Shown here: positions 34,368-44,074 of the stretch, piece by piece | How positions within the stretch are numbered: position 1 is the stretch's first letter | Layout of the letters: each line of letters starts with the position of its first letter | From: Ga0077555 sp964500805 | GTDB taxonomy: Bacteria > Pseudomonadota > Alphaproteobacteria > Rhizobiales > Hyphomicrobiaceae | Length of the DNA: 64,000 nt | Assembly: GCA_964500805.1 (NCBI GenBank) | Contig: CAZCQH010000025.1 | Coordinates: forward strand, 8,108 to 72,107 | Reading direction: 5' to 3' | Translations under genes and position numbers: made by a program | The notes under the pieces: generated by a model | The model's input: the letters and a program-made list of their open reading frames with translations, nothing else | What the model was told of the DNA's origin: nothing | Databases searched by the model: none

Positions 34368-35855
34368 GTGTGGCTTCTCATCACTTGCACGCTGGTGACG
34401 ACGCTCTACGCCACGAGTCTCACCATCGCCAACGTGTCGCTGCCGCAGATCCAGGGTGCGCTGTCGGCGAGCCCCGACCAGATCTCCTGGGTGGTGACGG
34501 CCAACCTGATCGCGACGGCGGTGACCATCCCGCTGGCGGGGTGGATCTCTGCCCGTTTCGGACGCCGCCGTTCGATGCTCTGGGGCATCGCGGGCTTCAC
34601 AGCATCCACCATCATGTGCGGTTTTTCCACCACGCTTGGCGAGCTCGTGTTCTGGCGGGTGCTGCAGTCGGCCTTCGGCTCGCCGTTGACGCCGATCTCG
34701 CAGTCGGTCGTGATCGACGAGTTCACGGGCGACAGGCGCAGCCGTGCGCTTGCGATCTATTCGATGGGCGTGAGCGTACCGCCGACGCTCGCGCCGCTGT
34801 TCGGCGGCTATATCAGCGAGAACATCTCATGGCGGTGGGTGTTCTTCATCCTGGTGCCGATCGCCTTGCTTGCCTGCGTCGGCGTGCTGACCGCGGTCAA
34901 AGCGGACCCACCGCGCGAGGAGCGCGCGAAGCTCGACTGGATCGGGTTCCTGAGCCTGTCGGTCGCTGTCGGCTCCATTCAGCTGATGCTCGACCGCGGC
35001 GAGCGTGCCGAATGGTTCGGCTCGACGGAGATCATCGTCGCCGCGCTGCTGGCAGCACTCTGTGGCTATATCTTCCTTGCCCACAGCCTGACGAGGGAAC
35101 GGCCATTCATCGACCCGCGCCTGCTGCTCGAGCGCAACTTCGCACTGGGCATCGGCATTTCCGCGGTGTTCGGCATGCTGTTCGTGACCCCGATGGTGCT
35201 CGTGCCGGCCATGTTGCAGCAGCTGAGGAACCTGCCCGAATTCACTGTCGGTACACTGATTGCCGCGCGCGGCGGCGGCACCATCCTGTCGATGATCATC
35301 ATGATCATTTTTGCCAATACGTGGAACCCGCGGCTCTTGTTCCTGATCGGATTCGGCCTGCACACGGTGGCGGGTCTCCAGATGGCGCAGTTCGAGATGA
35401 ACGTGTCGCTGGCCGAGGTCGTCTGGGTCATGGCCGTGCAAGGCTTCGGCGTCGGATGGCTCTGGGTGCCGATGACGATGGTCACCTTCTCGAACCTCGA
35501 CCCGCGCCGCTCGGCTGAAGGCGCCGCATTGTTCCACTTCGTGCGCAGCGTGGGCTCGAGCTTCTTCATCTCGGCGAGCGTGGTGGTCGTCTTCCACAGT
35601 CAGAAAGTGAACTACAGCGAGCTTGTGCGGTGGATCAATCCGTTCAGCGCGCCACTGACGCTGCAGAACGTGGCCGGCGGCTGGAGCACGGAGAGCGCGG
35701 CAGGCCTTGCGGTAATCGCGGGCGAGGTGACGCGCCAAGCGACGAACATCGGCTATATCAACGCGTTCAATCTTTACTTATGGACGTCGCTGCTGGTCTA
35801 CCCGCTGATCGCTCTGATCGCGTGGCCGCCGACGGGCTACAAGGCACGGGGGTGA
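34368..35855 (+). CDS. DHA2-family (EmrB-like) MFS exporter
   Basis: The 495-residue protein has about 14 hydrophobic segments and the DHA2 hallmarks: SLTIANVSLPQIQGALSAS in helix 1, SWVVTANLIATAVTIPLAGWISARFGRRR (motif A) and the loop FTGDRRSRALAIYSMGVSVPPTLAPLFGGY (motif C). It is predicted to export drugs or lipophilic compounds with protons and usually works with an EmrA-type adaptor, which is not next to it. The GTG at 34368 starts helix 1 directly; an upstream stop at 34314 limits the extension, and a CTG start is possible. The fit of the start is therefore uncertain. Confidence 0.85.
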   Translation: MWLLITCTLVTTLYATSLTIANVSLPQIQGALSASPDQISWVVTANLIATAVTIPLAGWISARFGRRRSMLWGIAGFTASTIMCGFSTTLGELVFWRVLQSAFGSPLTPISQSVVIDEFTGDRRSRALAIYSMGVSVPPTLAPLFGGYISENISWRWVFFILVPIALLACVGVLTAVKADPPREERAKLDWIGFLSLSVAVGSIQLMLDRGERAEWFGSTEIIVAALLAALCGYIFLAHSLTRERPFIDPRLLLERNFALGIGISAVFGMLFVTPMVLVPAMLQQLRNLPEFTVGTLIAARGGGTILSMIIMIIFANTWNPRLLFLIGFGLHTVAGLQMAQFEMNVSLAEVVWVMAVQGFGVGWLWVPMTMVTFSNLDPRRSAEGAALFHFVRSVGSSFFISASVVVVFHSQKVNYSELVRWINPFSAPLTLQNVAGGWSTESAAGLAVIAGEVTRQATNIGYINAFNLYLWTSLLVYPLIALIAWPPTGYKARG

Positions 35856-35955
35856 GCAGCGACGCGCTTGCGGTGCCATCCTTGCACTTGTCGTCGCTTG
35901 TTCGCGAGGATGACACCGTCTGCAATTCGATCGGTCGGTGAACCTTGCCCGCCTC

Positions 35956-36840
35956 TCACACCGGCCGATCGCCTTTGATGGTGATGCGGTGCATACGCCG
36001 GCGCTGGCCGTGGTAGTCGTTCAGCGCGCGGTGCTGTGTGCAGCGGTTGTCCCAGATCGCCATTGAGCCGACCTCCCACCGGAACCGGCAGGTGAACTCC
36101 GGGTGCACGGCGTACTGCATCAGATAGTCGAGCAGCGGGCGCGCCTCGGCTGGCTTCATGCCATGCAGCGTCTGCGTGTGATTGCCGATGAAGAGCGCTT
36201 TCTTGCCGGTCTCGGGGTGCGTGCGCAAGAGCGGGTGCGCCGCCTCGGTGATCAGGTTCGGATCGGGCTCTTGCACCTTCTCCGCCATCTTGGCATTGCC
36301 TTTGTAGCTGCCGCTCATCTCGCCGCGCTTCACATCGTTTTCGTGCAGCTTCTTGCGGTTGCCCGTATTCCAGGTCTTCACGTCCTTGAGCATCGCCTTC
36401 ATCGGCTCCGACAGGTTGTCGTAGGCGAGATACATGTTGGCGAACATGGTGTCGCCGCCGAACTTGGGCGTCTCCTTGGCGTAGAGCATCGTCGCCTTGG
36501 CCGGGTTGGGATTGAACATCTGGTCGGTATGCCAGGTCTCGCCGAAAGCGCGCGTGTCGCCCTCCTCTTTCACGATCTCAAGAATGTCCGGATGGTCCGG
36601 CATGCCTTTGATGAAGGGATGATGGTGGATGTCGCCGAAGCGCTTCGAGAAAGCGATGTACTCCTCGGGCGAGAGCTTTTGATCGCGGAAGAACACGACG
36701 AGGTGCTCGAGCCAAGCGTCGTAGATCTCGCCGAATGTCTCGTCATCCAAATTGCGCAGGTCCACGCCAGAGATCTCGGCGCCGAGCGCGCCAGCAATGG
36801 GTTTGACCTCGATGCGGCGATTGGTGCCCGTGCGTGCCAT
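35956..36840 (-). CDS. TauD/TfdA-family Fe(II)/2-oxoglutarate dioxygenase
   Basis: The 294-residue dioxygenase has the canonical metal triad H104/D106 (TWHTDQMFN) and H270 (CTQHRALNDYHGQRRRMHRITIKGD), with R285 for 2-oxoglutarate. It is closer to TauD than the copy at 19.7 kb, whose second ligand is Glu. GGGAG upstream supports the start at 36840; the frame runs to 37098 but the added residues are unlike the family. It probably hydroxylates a small acid such as a sulfonate, but the substrate is not clear. Confidence 0.85.
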   Translation of the reverse strand: MARTGTNRRIEVKPIAGALGAEISGVDLRNLDDETFGEIYDAWLEHLVVFFRDQKLSPEEYIAFSKRFGDIHHHPFIKGMPDHPDILEIVKEEGDTRAFGETWHTDQMFNPNPAKATMLYAKETPKFGGDTMFANMYLAYDNLSEPMKAMLKDVKTWNTGNRKKLHENDVKRGEMSGSYKGNAKMAEKVQEPDPNLITEAAHPLLRTHPETGKKALFIGNHTQTLHGMKPAEARPLLDYLMQYAVHPEFTCRFRWEVGSMAIWDNRCTQHRALNDYHGQRRRMHRITIKGDRPV

Positions 36841-37006
36841 GCCCGTTTCTCCCGACTGCCTGTTTGGATTGAAGCCTACCCTGTGTGTTGGGTGCGAGAT
36901 CGCGACCGGCCCCGGCGATATTGGGCCGTACAGCGCGCAAATGAGATCACGCCCGGAATTGCCCGTCAATCGCCGGTGAAGGCATGACAGAATCCTGTCA
37001 ATCGCC

Positions 37007-37486
37007 TCAGCGTTGCCGGCGCTTGACCGCTTGCACGGCCGTTTCAAGGGACTGCAGGAACTTCGAACGGTCGCCGCGCGTGAACGACGCGTTGCCACCT
37101 GAGACGGCGCCGGCCTCTCGCAGGTCGCGCATCAGGTCGCGCATGGCGAGCGCCATTCCGATGCTGGCGTCGGTGAACGGCTTACCCGTCGGGCCGATCA
37201 CCTGGCCCCCGGCCTTGAGGCAGCGCGCCGCGAGCGGGATATCTGCCGTGACGGCAATGTCCCCGGGTCCGATGCGCGAAGCGATCCAGTCATCAGCGGC
37301 ATCTGGCCCGTCGGCGACGACGATGCGCTCGACCAGAGGGCTCTCGGGCAACCGCATCCAGCTGTTGGCGACGAACGCGACGGAGAGCCCGTGGCGCTGT
37401 GCGACGCGCATGATCTCGTCCTTCACCGGGCAAGCATCGGCATCGACGAATATGCGGGTCGGCGGCTTATCGTTTGCCTCACTCAT
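37007..37486 (-). CDS. UPF0178/DUF188 protein (YaiI family)
   Basis: The 159-residue protein shows the family signature FVDADACPVKDEIMRVAQRHGL, VVADGPDAADDWI, PGDIAVTADIPLAARCLKAG and the C-terminal segment RDRSKFLQSLETAV-like (actual GDRSKFLQSLE). The conserved aspartates resemble those of PIN-like nucleases, but activity has not been shown. It overlaps the FAH-family gene by four bases (ATGA), so it is the last gene of the exporter-FAH-DUF188 unit. Confidence 0.88.
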   Translation of the reverse strand: MSEANDKPPTRIFVDADACPVKDEIMRVAQRHGLSVAFVANSWMRLPESPLVERIVVADGPDAADDWIASRIGPGDIAVTADIPLAARCLKAGGQVIGPTGKPFTDASIGMALAMRDLMRDLREAGAVSGGNASFTRGDRSKFLQSLETAVQAVKRRQR

Positions 37487-38412
37487 CGCAACAAATGCAG
37501 CGGCGGGCCCGCAATGATGCTGTTGCCAAGAGTACCCAGGCTCTCGACGGTGATCTCAACCCGATCGCCCGGTTTCAGCCAGGGATATTTGTCCTCGCCG
37601 TGGGTGAGCGACAGCTCTGAGATGCAACCCGTCCCGCAAGTGCCGGAACCGAGAACGTCGCCCGGTAGGACATTGGTACCCCGGGACGCGAACGACAGCA
37701 TCTCCTCGAACGACCAATAGATGTTGGAGAAATTGTCCGAGCTGTACGGGCGGCCGTTGACTGATGCGGTGATCGCCAAGTCGAACGCCTTCGCCTTGCG
37801 CTTGCTCTCGAGCTCGTCCGCCGTGACGAGACAGGGCCCAAGCGTAGTTGCGAAGTCCTTGCCCTTGGCCGGCCCGAGGCCGACCAGCATCTCCTTGCGC
37901 TGCAGGTCGCGCGCGCTCCAGTCGTTCATAATCGTGTAACCGACGATGTGACGCCGCGCATCCGCCACGGTCACGTTTGACGCGCGCCGGCCGACAATCG
38001 CCGCAATCTCGACTTCGAAATCGAGCTTCTGACAGCCGGGCGGTACGGCGATCTGATCACCATGCCCCGAGAGCGACGACGGGTTGGTGAAATAAAAAAC
38101 GGGCATCTCATACCATTCAGCAATCATCTCGAGGCCGCGACTTTTGCGTCCGGCCTTGACGTGCTGCTCGAAAGCATAGAAGTCGCGAATTGTCGGCGGC
38201 TGCGGGATGACCGGCGCGAGCTTCGCAGAAGCGAGGGGCAGAACCTGTGCAGGGTCCTTCTCCGCCGCATCGCCCGCACGATGCAGCCATTCCCCGTCGT
38301 CGCCCAGCAACGAAACGAGAGAGGGCACGCCACGCATCACGTGCACATTGTCGCCGATCACGCGGCCGACGCTCATTCGGCCCGAGCCCTCGGTCACCGT
38401 GACGAAGCGCAT
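37483..38412 (-). CDS. Fumarylacetoacetate hydrolase-family protein
   Basis: The 309-residue protein has the FAH fold with metal-binding acids in LDFEVEIAAIVG and the IMNDWSARDLQ helix, plus the GSGTCGTGCISEL loop. The family includes fumarylacetoacetases and 5-oxopent-3-ene tricarboxylate decarboxylases; members of this long type with the FYFTNPSSLSGHGD segment resemble fumarylacetoacetases. It lies 14 bases downstream of the NdvA-like gene, in the same orientation. A second FAH protein at 44-45 kb is of a different subgroup. Confidence 0.85.
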   Translation of the reverse strand: MRFVTVTEGSGRMSVGRVIGDNVHVMRGVPSLVSLLGDDGEWLHRAGDAAEKDPAQVLPLASAKLAPVIPQPPTIRDFYAFEQHVKAGRKSRGLEMIAEWYEMPVFYFTNPSSLSGHGDQIAVPPGCQKLDFEVEIAAIVGRRASNVTVADARRHIVGYTIMNDWSARDLQRKEMLVGLGPAKGKDFATTLGPCLVTADELESKRKAKAFDLAITASVNGRPYSSDNFSNIYWSFEEMLSFASRGTNVLPGDVLGSGTCGTGCISELSLTHGEDKYPWLKPGDRVEITVESLGTLGNSIIAGPPLHLLR

Positions 38413-38426
38413 AGCGTTCCTCCGCT

Positions 38427-40220
38427 CTATGAAGTGGATGATTGCCGCTCTTTGTCGGCTTTCGCCCCGTTCTTCGCCTGCTCTTCCGGGTCGACGGGCT
38501 CGGTGAATCCGCCCTCGGCGACGAGCCGCGCGAACAGTCCGCCCTGCTGTACGAGCTCGCGAAACTTTCCGCGCTCGACGATCCGGCCCTGATCCAGCAC
38601 TAGGATTTGGTCAGCATCGGCGACGGTCGACAGCCGATGTGCGATAATGAATGTCGTGCGTCCCTCGCGCAGCGCATCCAATGCGCGCTTGATCTTGCCT
38701 TCCGTCTCGGAGTCGAGCGCGCTGGTTGCCTCGTCGAGTATCAGGATCGGCGCATCCTTCAAGATGGCGCGCGCAATGGCAATGCGCTGCCGCTCGCCGC
38801 CTGAGAGCGACTGGCCACGCTCCCCGATGATGAATTGGTAGCCGCCGGGCTTCTTCATGATGAAATCATGCGCCTCGGCGAGGCGAGCCGCGCGCTCCAC
38901 CTCCGCATCGAGCGCGCCGGGTCGGCCGACCCGAATGTTCTCGGCAATGGTGCGGTTGAACAAACCCGCGTCCTGGAATACCACAGCGATGCTGTGGCGG
39001 AGCGAGGCGAGCGTCACATCTGAAATATCGTGGCCGTCAATGAACACCGTGCCCGAGTCGGGCTGGCGCATGCGCTGCAGCAGCGCGAGGGTCGTCGTTT
39101 TCCCGGACCCTGTGGGCCCAACCAGTGCCACCGTCTCGCCCGCGCGCGCCGTGATGTCGACCTCGGAAATGCCCTGCGCACCCGGGCCGTAACGGAACGA
39201 CACCTTGTCGAATACGATATCACCCTTCACACCCTCGAGCGGCTTGGCATTGGGCTTCTCGACGACGAAGCCCTTGGCATCGACGAGCTCGAAAAAAGTG
39301 CGCAAGGTCGGCGCCTGCTGGTTGATGCGAACGAAGAATCCAGAGAGCTGGTCCAGCTTGGAGATGAGCAGGTTCGCGAAGCCGACGAATGCCACGATGG
39401 AGCCGACCGTGATCTCGCCTCGCGCGGCCAAGACAGCGCCAACCGCGAACACCATCACCATGGTGATCGTCGCCGACGAGCGGGTGAGCACCGTCAGCAA
39501 GCCCCACCAGGTCAACACCGGATACTGCGCGTTCAAGAGCTGGCCCATGATGTCGCGCATGGCCTGCATCTCGGCGCCAAGCCGTGCGTAGCTCTGCACT
39601 ACGGTCACGTTGCCGAGCACATCGCCGACGCGGCCATAGACGTTGCTGTGATAGTGCTCGATCGTCGCTTGACCCTCGCTCGTCTTCTTCACGATGATCA
39701 CATTGAGGAAGACGTAGACGACGGCCAGCGCAGCCAGGATCATCGCCATGCGCCAGTCCATAGCGATCGCGGTCGGCACCAGGACGGCAATGCCGACAAT
39801 GGCCGTCAACTGCTCGCGGAGAAACGACAGCCAGTTCCAGAACAGCGAATCCGTGCCGGCCAGAATGCCACGCACAACCGCTCCCGACCCCTTCTCGGCG
39901 TGATAGCTGATCGGCAATGTGATGGCGCGTTCGAAGGCCTCTCCCATGGCGGCAAGCCGGCGCCGGTGTGCCATGCGGTCGGCCGCAACCGACACAACGA
40001 CGCTCGATATGATGCCACCGAGCCCGAGCAGGGCCCAGAGGCCGATGATCGGGAAGGCGCCTTGCCCTTGTGCGAGCGCATCGACCACCCAGCCGAACAG
40101 CTTCTGCTCCCAGATCTGGGTGACGGCGAGCACCATACCCGCCACGATGATGACAACCGCCTTGGGGCCCTCGACACGCAGGAGGCCGAGAGCGCGCAAG
40201 TAGGTCTGCATCGGGGTCAT
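38427..40220 (-). CDS. NdvA/ChvA-like glucan ABC exporter
   Basis: The 597-residue half-exporter has six transmembrane helices and a C-terminal ATPase with Walker A GPTGSGKTT, signature SLSGGERQRIAIARA and Walker B LILDEATSALD. The N-terminal pattern (LRALGLL, then ILFGWVVDALAQGQG-like KLFGWVVDALAQ) and VGSIVAFVGFANLLISKLDQL match NdvA, which exports cyclic beta-1,2-glucan in rhizobia. No glucan synthase is adjacent, so the cargo remains inferred. The start at 40220 is preferred over the longer frame to 40334; MQTYLRALG at 40211 is also possible. No strong ribosome-binding site is seen. Confidence 0.8.
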   Translation of the reverse strand: MTPMQTYLRALGLLRVEGPKAVVIIVAGMVLAVTQIWEQKLFGWVVDALAQGQGAFPIIGLWALLGLGGIISSVVVSVAADRMAHRRRLAAMGEAFERAITLPISYHAEKGSGAVVRGILAGTDSLFWNWLSFLREQLTAIVGIAVLVPTAIAMDWRMAMILAALAVVYVFLNVIIVKKTSEGQATIEHYHSNVYGRVGDVLGNVTVVQSYARLGAEMQAMRDIMGQLLNAQYPVLTWWGLLTVLTRSSATITMVMVFAVGAVLAARGEITVGSIVAFVGFANLLISKLDQLSGFFVRINQQAPTLRTFFELVDAKGFVVEKPNAKPLEGVKGDIVFDKVSFRYGPGAQGISEVDITARAGETVALVGPTGSGKTTTLALLQRMRQPDSGTVFIDGHDISDVTLASLRHSIAVVFQDAGLFNRTIAENIRVGRPGALDAEVERAARLAEAHDFIMKKPGGYQFIIGERGQSLSGGERQRIAIARAILKDAPILILDEATSALDSETEGKIKRALDALREGRTTFIIAHRLSTVADADQILVLDQGRIVERGKFRELVQQGGLFARLVAEGGFTEPVDPEEQAKNGAKADKERQSSTS

Positions 40221-40484
40221 GCGGGACGGCGGACCTTCGTTCCTGAGCTGGGCCAAAGGTGGCTGCTCTTGCAAGTTGCACGGGCGATACTGACGGTTCC
40301 TTCTCGGCACCCGTCCAGCGGTGCTCCCTAGCACAGGCTGACGCGGCGTGGGTAGCTCATTTGAGAGACACGGACTTCCACGCCACCCGATAGCTCGTGC
40401 GGCCAGCCTGGATTATCGTTCCCTCGGAGCGATATCACAGGCGCGGCCGGACCGATCCGCGCCGACCGGCATGATGAGGAACGC

Positions 40485-40913
40485 ATGGGCAAGGCATCGA
40501 TCGAGGACTGGATCGCGATCACGGATCTCTTCACGCGCTATGCGGTTGCGCTCGACAAGGGCGACGTCGAGGCGATCGTCTCGTGTTTTACCGAGGATGC
40601 GGTGGTGGACAGCCCGATCATGGGGAGTTTCAAGGGCGCGGCCGCGATCCGGGCCTTTGCCGAGAAGAACGCCGAGTACCGCCGCAAGGGCGGCCAGATG
40701 CGCCACATCATCTCCAACATCCGTATGGACGTGGTCGGCAACCGGGCGCGCGCCTGGGCCTATCTGCTGAACACCGCCACCTGGGCTGGCAAGTCCGAGA
40801 TCGTCGCGCCGGGCGAGTACGACTGCAGCCTCGTCAAGGACGACGGCCAATGGCGCTTCGATTACCGTCTCGTGGTTCTCGACCAGCCAGCCCGCATCGC
40901 CGGACGTGATTGA
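40485..40913 (+). CDS. SnoaL-like/NTF2-fold protein
   Basis: The 142-residue protein has the cone-shaped NTF2 fold as seen in SnoaL-like polyketide cyclases and small dehydratases: WIAITDLFTRYAVALDKGDVEAIVSCFTEDAVVDSP, then MRHIISNIRMDVVGNRARAWAYLLNT. The Asp of FTEDAV and the His of MRHII are the usual candidate active-site residues. It is a single gene, convergent with the TRAP binding protein gene. Function in this organism is unknown. Confidence 0.8.
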   Translation: MGKASIEDWIAITDLFTRYAVALDKGDVEAIVSCFTEDAVVDSPIMGSFKGAAAIRAFAEKNAEYRRKGGQMRHIISNIRMDVVGNRARAWAYLLNTATWAGKSEIVAPGEYDCSLVKDDGQWRFDYRLVVLDQPARIAGRD

Positions 40914-40982
40914 GCCCCGGAGCGTGCGAGCGGCCCATTGTGGATTTATGAGCTGCAGCCGCGCCAACCACCCCAACTCAGG

Positions 40983-41008
40983 AGCGGTTCTGCATGAGCC
41001 GAACCGCT
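40983..41008. terminator. Terminator-like hairpin between convergent genes
   Basis: AGCGGTTC (40983-40990) and GAACCGCT (41001-41008) form an 8-bp stem with a 10-base loop. It lies between the convergent SnoaL-like and DctP genes. Confidence 0.5.
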
Positions 41009-41072
41009 TGCTGGCGCCGATGGCGAACGCGCGTGAAGTGCAGCGTATGGAGACCGTCCGGAATCCGAACGG

Positions 41073-42122
41073 CTAGTCCTTGATGTACGCCAATTCCTTC
41101 CAGACTTTATATTGTTGCCGGAACGCCTCGAGAGACTCCCACCCCTTCTTGAACTCGGGGCTCCGCGCACTCTGCTCGGCAACGACCTCCTTCCAAGCCT
41201 TGCGCAATGCGTCCATGACATCTTTCGACCAGACGTGGATTGTCACGCCCTTTGATTGGAAATCCTTGATCGCAGGAACTTGATCCCCCTCGCCTTCCGC
41301 CAGCATCTTCATCATCGTGCTGTCGCACGAAACGCGCACGATTTCTTTTTGCAGATCGCTGAGCGAGTTCCACTTTTCCATGCTGATCATGTAGTGCGGG
41401 ATGCTCGCCATCTGATGCCAGCCGGGAAAATAGTAGTGCTTGGCCACCTGGTGAAATCCCAAGCTCCTGTCCAGCGCCGGAGCAGAGTACTCAGTCGCGT
41501 CGATGGTACCGAGCTGCAGTGCCTGGAAGATCTCCCCAGCTTGCAGCAACTGAGTGGAGACACCGAGCTTCTGCATCACATTGGCGCCGAGACCGAAAAA
41601 GCGCATCTTCACGCCTTTGAGCTCCTCGACGTTCTTGATCTCTTTGCGGAACCATCCGGAAGCCTCCGGCGGCACGATCCCACAGAGGAAGGCTTTGACC
41701 TTGTATTTCGCCATAAGATCGTCGAACAGTTTCTGGCCTCCACCGGTCTTGAACCATCCGAGATATTCGCTGATTTCCGGTCCGAACGGGACTGTATTGT
41801 AGAGCGCGAACGCGATTTCCTTGCCGGTGAAGAAGCCCGCCGCCGAGTAAGCGCTGTCAAGCGATCCATTCGATAGAGCATCGAGATATTGGCTTGCGGG
41901 AACCAGTGCTCCCGGCTCGAAGAACTTCGCATCGATCGAGCCAGCCGAAAGTTTGCGCATCGTGTCAGCGAGATAAACACCCGCTGGTCCCAGCAGGACC
42001 AGACTGCCTGGGAACGCACTCGCGACCTGCATTCTGGTCTTTTTCTCTTGGGCCTCCGATGTGGGCGCCGACGCAAATAAACAGGATGCGGCAAGCGCGG
42101 CGATTGCGAGCGATTTCGACAT
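41073..42122 (-). CDS. TRAP transporter substrate-binding protein (DctP family)
   Basis: The 349-residue periplasmic binding protein has a Sec signal (MSKSLAIAALAASCLFASAPTSEAQ). The family core is visible: SYLDALSNGSLDSAYSAAGFF-like (actual QYLDALSNGSLDSAYS), GVKMRFFGLGANVMQKLG, and GTIDATEYSAPALDRSLGFHQVAKHYYFPGWHQ. The arginine in MRFFG is the usual carboxylate-binding residue, so a carboxylic acid ligand is likely. GGGAG 7 bases upstream supports the start at 42122. The DctQ and DctM membrane partners are missing from the neighbourhood. Confidence 0.85.
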   Translation of the reverse strand: MSKSLAIAALAASCLFASAPTSEAQEKKTRMQVASAFPGSLVLLGPAGVYLADTMRKLSAGSIDAKFFEPGALVPASQYLDALSNGSLDSAYSAAGFFTGKEIAFALYNTVPFGPEISEYLGWFKTGGGQKLFDDLMAKYKVKAFLCGIVPPEASGWFRKEIKNVEELKGVKMRFFGLGANVMQKLGVSTQLLQAGEIFQALQLGTIDATEYSAPALDRSLGFHQVAKHYYFPGWHQMASIPHYMISMEKWNSLSDLQKEIVRVSCDSTMMKMLAEGEGDQVPAIKDFQSKGVTIHVWSKDVMDALRKAWKEVVAEQSARSPEFKKGWESLEAFRQQYKVWKELAYIKD

Positions 42123-42828
42123 TTGCAACTCCCGAATGCATATGAATGGCCTGACTCTCGAGGCGCAGCGCGTCAGTTCCAAAGAACGGCGCACAACGAG
42201 ACGGCCCGGCAAGTTATGGATGCTTTGCAACGCGTGGCGAGACGGTTTCAGCTTGAGCGCTGAGACAACCGATCATCCGTCATGGCTGAGGTCCAGGAAG
42301 GCTGGCGCTCAATAAGCTGATCGGTTCGCGAGCTGCGTCTGCAGAGCGTGCGGTCCGATCTGACGTCAACGGGGACATGCGTCGCGCAAGTGCCTTGAGG
42401 CTCGCGTCTTAGTAGACTGGCTCAAGCCGGGCTCTCGAAAGCGACGCGGTCACCGCAATGGCCGTCAGGCGCGCCTCGTTGCCGGCGCGCGCGAGACGAC
42501 ATTGTCGCAGGAGGCCCACAAATTCAAATGTCGGGCCAAGCTGGCGGCCTTCGTCATGACTTCCTCCCGTCGAGCCATTTGGGCTTCTGTAAATGAAGTC
42601 TTGCGAACAATGCTAACGGCAACGTCAGTCGACTGCAAGATGAAGCATCTGCTGTGAAGCATGTGCTGCGGCTTCCCCGAAAAGACAGCCGCCATAGGGC
42701 GAAAGTCGCCACCGCCAACGCGAGCACCGACCGGCAGACAAGTATTTCCAGCGTAGGTGGCATCCGCACGAGCTGGAGCCGGCTTCTGCGGCCAGTCTCG
42801 CGCAGCGCTGAGCGCCGCGCGCATCACC
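42123..42828. other. Long gap with no recognisable gene
   Basis: No open frame in this 706-base stretch looks like a real protein. The frames that cross it are short, rich in Arg/Ser/Ala, and mostly extensions of shadows of neighbouring genes. It may hold promoters for the divergently oriented flanks or a decayed gene. No tRNA-like or strong hairpin structure was found by eye. Confidence 0.4.
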
Positions 42829-43857
42829 TCATCCAATTCGATATACCCGCTCCGCCGTTCCCCGGAACAGGTCAGCCTTTTCGCTCGCCGAGAACCCCTT
42901 CGCGAGAATCTTGAACGAGTTCCAGAGCACTGTGTAGCTGCACGAGAGCTTGTCGACGGGGAAGTTCGATTCGAACATGCAGCGCTTGGGGCCGAACTTC
43001 TCGATCGCGTAGTCGAAGTAGCGCCGCGTCGCTGCAGCCAGCTCCGCGCTGGTCGGTGGCTTCGGCTTTTTCTCCCACTCGTAGCCGTTGACATGCATAT
43101 TGAGCCCACCGAGCTTGGCCATCACGTTCTGGCACTTGGCGAGCTCGTCGATCTTGCTTTTCCAGTCAGCGAACACTTCGTCCGCCTTGCCCTTGTAGGG
43201 TCCGATGCCGCACGGACCGCCGAAGTGGTCCAGAATGAGGGTCGTGTCGGGGAACGCGCGCGCAAGGCTCACCGCATCCGGGATTTGCGGATGTGAGCAC
43301 CAGACCTCGAATGTCAGCTTTCTCGGCGCCAGATGCTTGAAGCCGCGCCGGAAATCCTCGCGCAGCAACAGGCCTTCCGGCGGATTGGTGCGGTGATTCT
43401 CGATCTCAGGACTGGCGTGCCAGAATGCGCCGCGGCGGATTCCACGAAACCGTCCGCCACCGGCCGCGATCTGCGCGTCGAGCACATCGCCGGCCTTGTC
43501 GCCGATGCGCAAGTCGCAGGTGCCGATTATGGCAGCCGCAATTCGCGTCTTGCCGAACCCACCGGACGCACTCATCGCCGCGATGCCGTTGACGAACTCT
43601 GTCTCACCCACACACTTGAAATCCTCATCGCCGTCTGCCTTGAACATGGCGCCGCACTCGATGAAAACCGTCGAGACGATATTATGCCCGCCGTTCACGT
43701 CCTCGAGAATTTCATCGAGCAAATACTTCGGCTGAATGTAGTTGCCCTTGCGCGCCACCCACAAATGATGGTGCGGATCGCAGATCGCCAGCTCGGGCTC
43801 GAGCGCGGCCTCCTGTACTTGGGCAAGCCATGCGTGGTTTTGCGATTGCGCGACCAT
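42829..43857 (-). CDS. Amidohydrolase (TIM-barrel Amidohydro_2 family)
   Basis: The 342-residue protein shows the N-terminal metal motif ICDPHHHLW, the middle KLGGLNMHVNGYEW segment, LILDHFGG and the C-terminal FGPKRCMFESNFPVDK. These match the Amidohydro_2 group that contains 2-pyrone-4,6-dicarboxylate lactonase-like and L-fucono-lactonase-like hydrolases. A lactone or similar ester is the likely substrate. The next gene upstream on this strand is an FAH-family hydrolase, about 220 bases away, so a small catabolic unit is possible. Confidence 0.83.
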   Translation of the reverse strand: MVAQSQNHAWLAQVQEAALEPELAICDPHHHLWVARKGNYIQPKYLLDEILEDVNGGHNIVSTVFIECGAMFKADGDEDFKCVGETEFVNGIAAMSASGGFGKTRIAAAIIGTCDLRIGDKAGDVLDAQIAAGGGRFRGIRRGAFWHASPEIENHRTNPPEGLLLREDFRRGFKHLAPRKLTFEVWCSHPQIPDAVSLARAFPDTTLILDHFGGPCGIGPYKGKADEVFADWKSKIDELAKCQNVMAKLGGLNMHVNGYEWEKKPKPPTSAELAAATRRYFDYAIEKFGPKRCMFESNFPVDKLSCSYTVLWNSFKILAKGFSASEKADLFRGTAERVYRIG

Positions 43858-43957
43858 GGGCGTTCTCCTCGGGTGACCTTATGAGTTGTCGCGAACTGTA
43901 GCGGTTCGAACGGCGATTGCGATTGCACCCCGCGCAGTGCTGATCAGCTTCGAAGCA

Positions 43958-44046
43958 GGTGCCTGGCCGCTGCCCGGTACCGTCGGCGTAGACCATCCCG
44001 AGCGGCACCGCTCGGGACGTCGGAAGAGTGCCAGGCCAAGCCCAGC
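43958..44046. repeat. GGTGCCTGGC-type repeat with strong hairpin
   Basis: GGTGCCTGGCC at 43958 and a related inverted arm near 44028-44046 flank a perfect hairpin, TCCCGAGCGG (43996-44005) with CCGCTCGGGA (44008-44017) and a two-base loop. It lies between the amidohydrolase and FAH-family genes. Confidence 0.5.
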
Positions 44047-44074
44047 ACCGAGCTGGACCGAACGGGATCAAGCG

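Noticed and set aside
35869..35935. Second copy of the TGTCATCC palindromic element
   Set aside because: Only GCGAGGATGACA and a short flank match; the second arm is absent.
42465..43109. A 214-codon frame on the minus strand
   Set aside because: Its N-terminal half is a shadow of the amidohydrolase gene and the rest has no motif.
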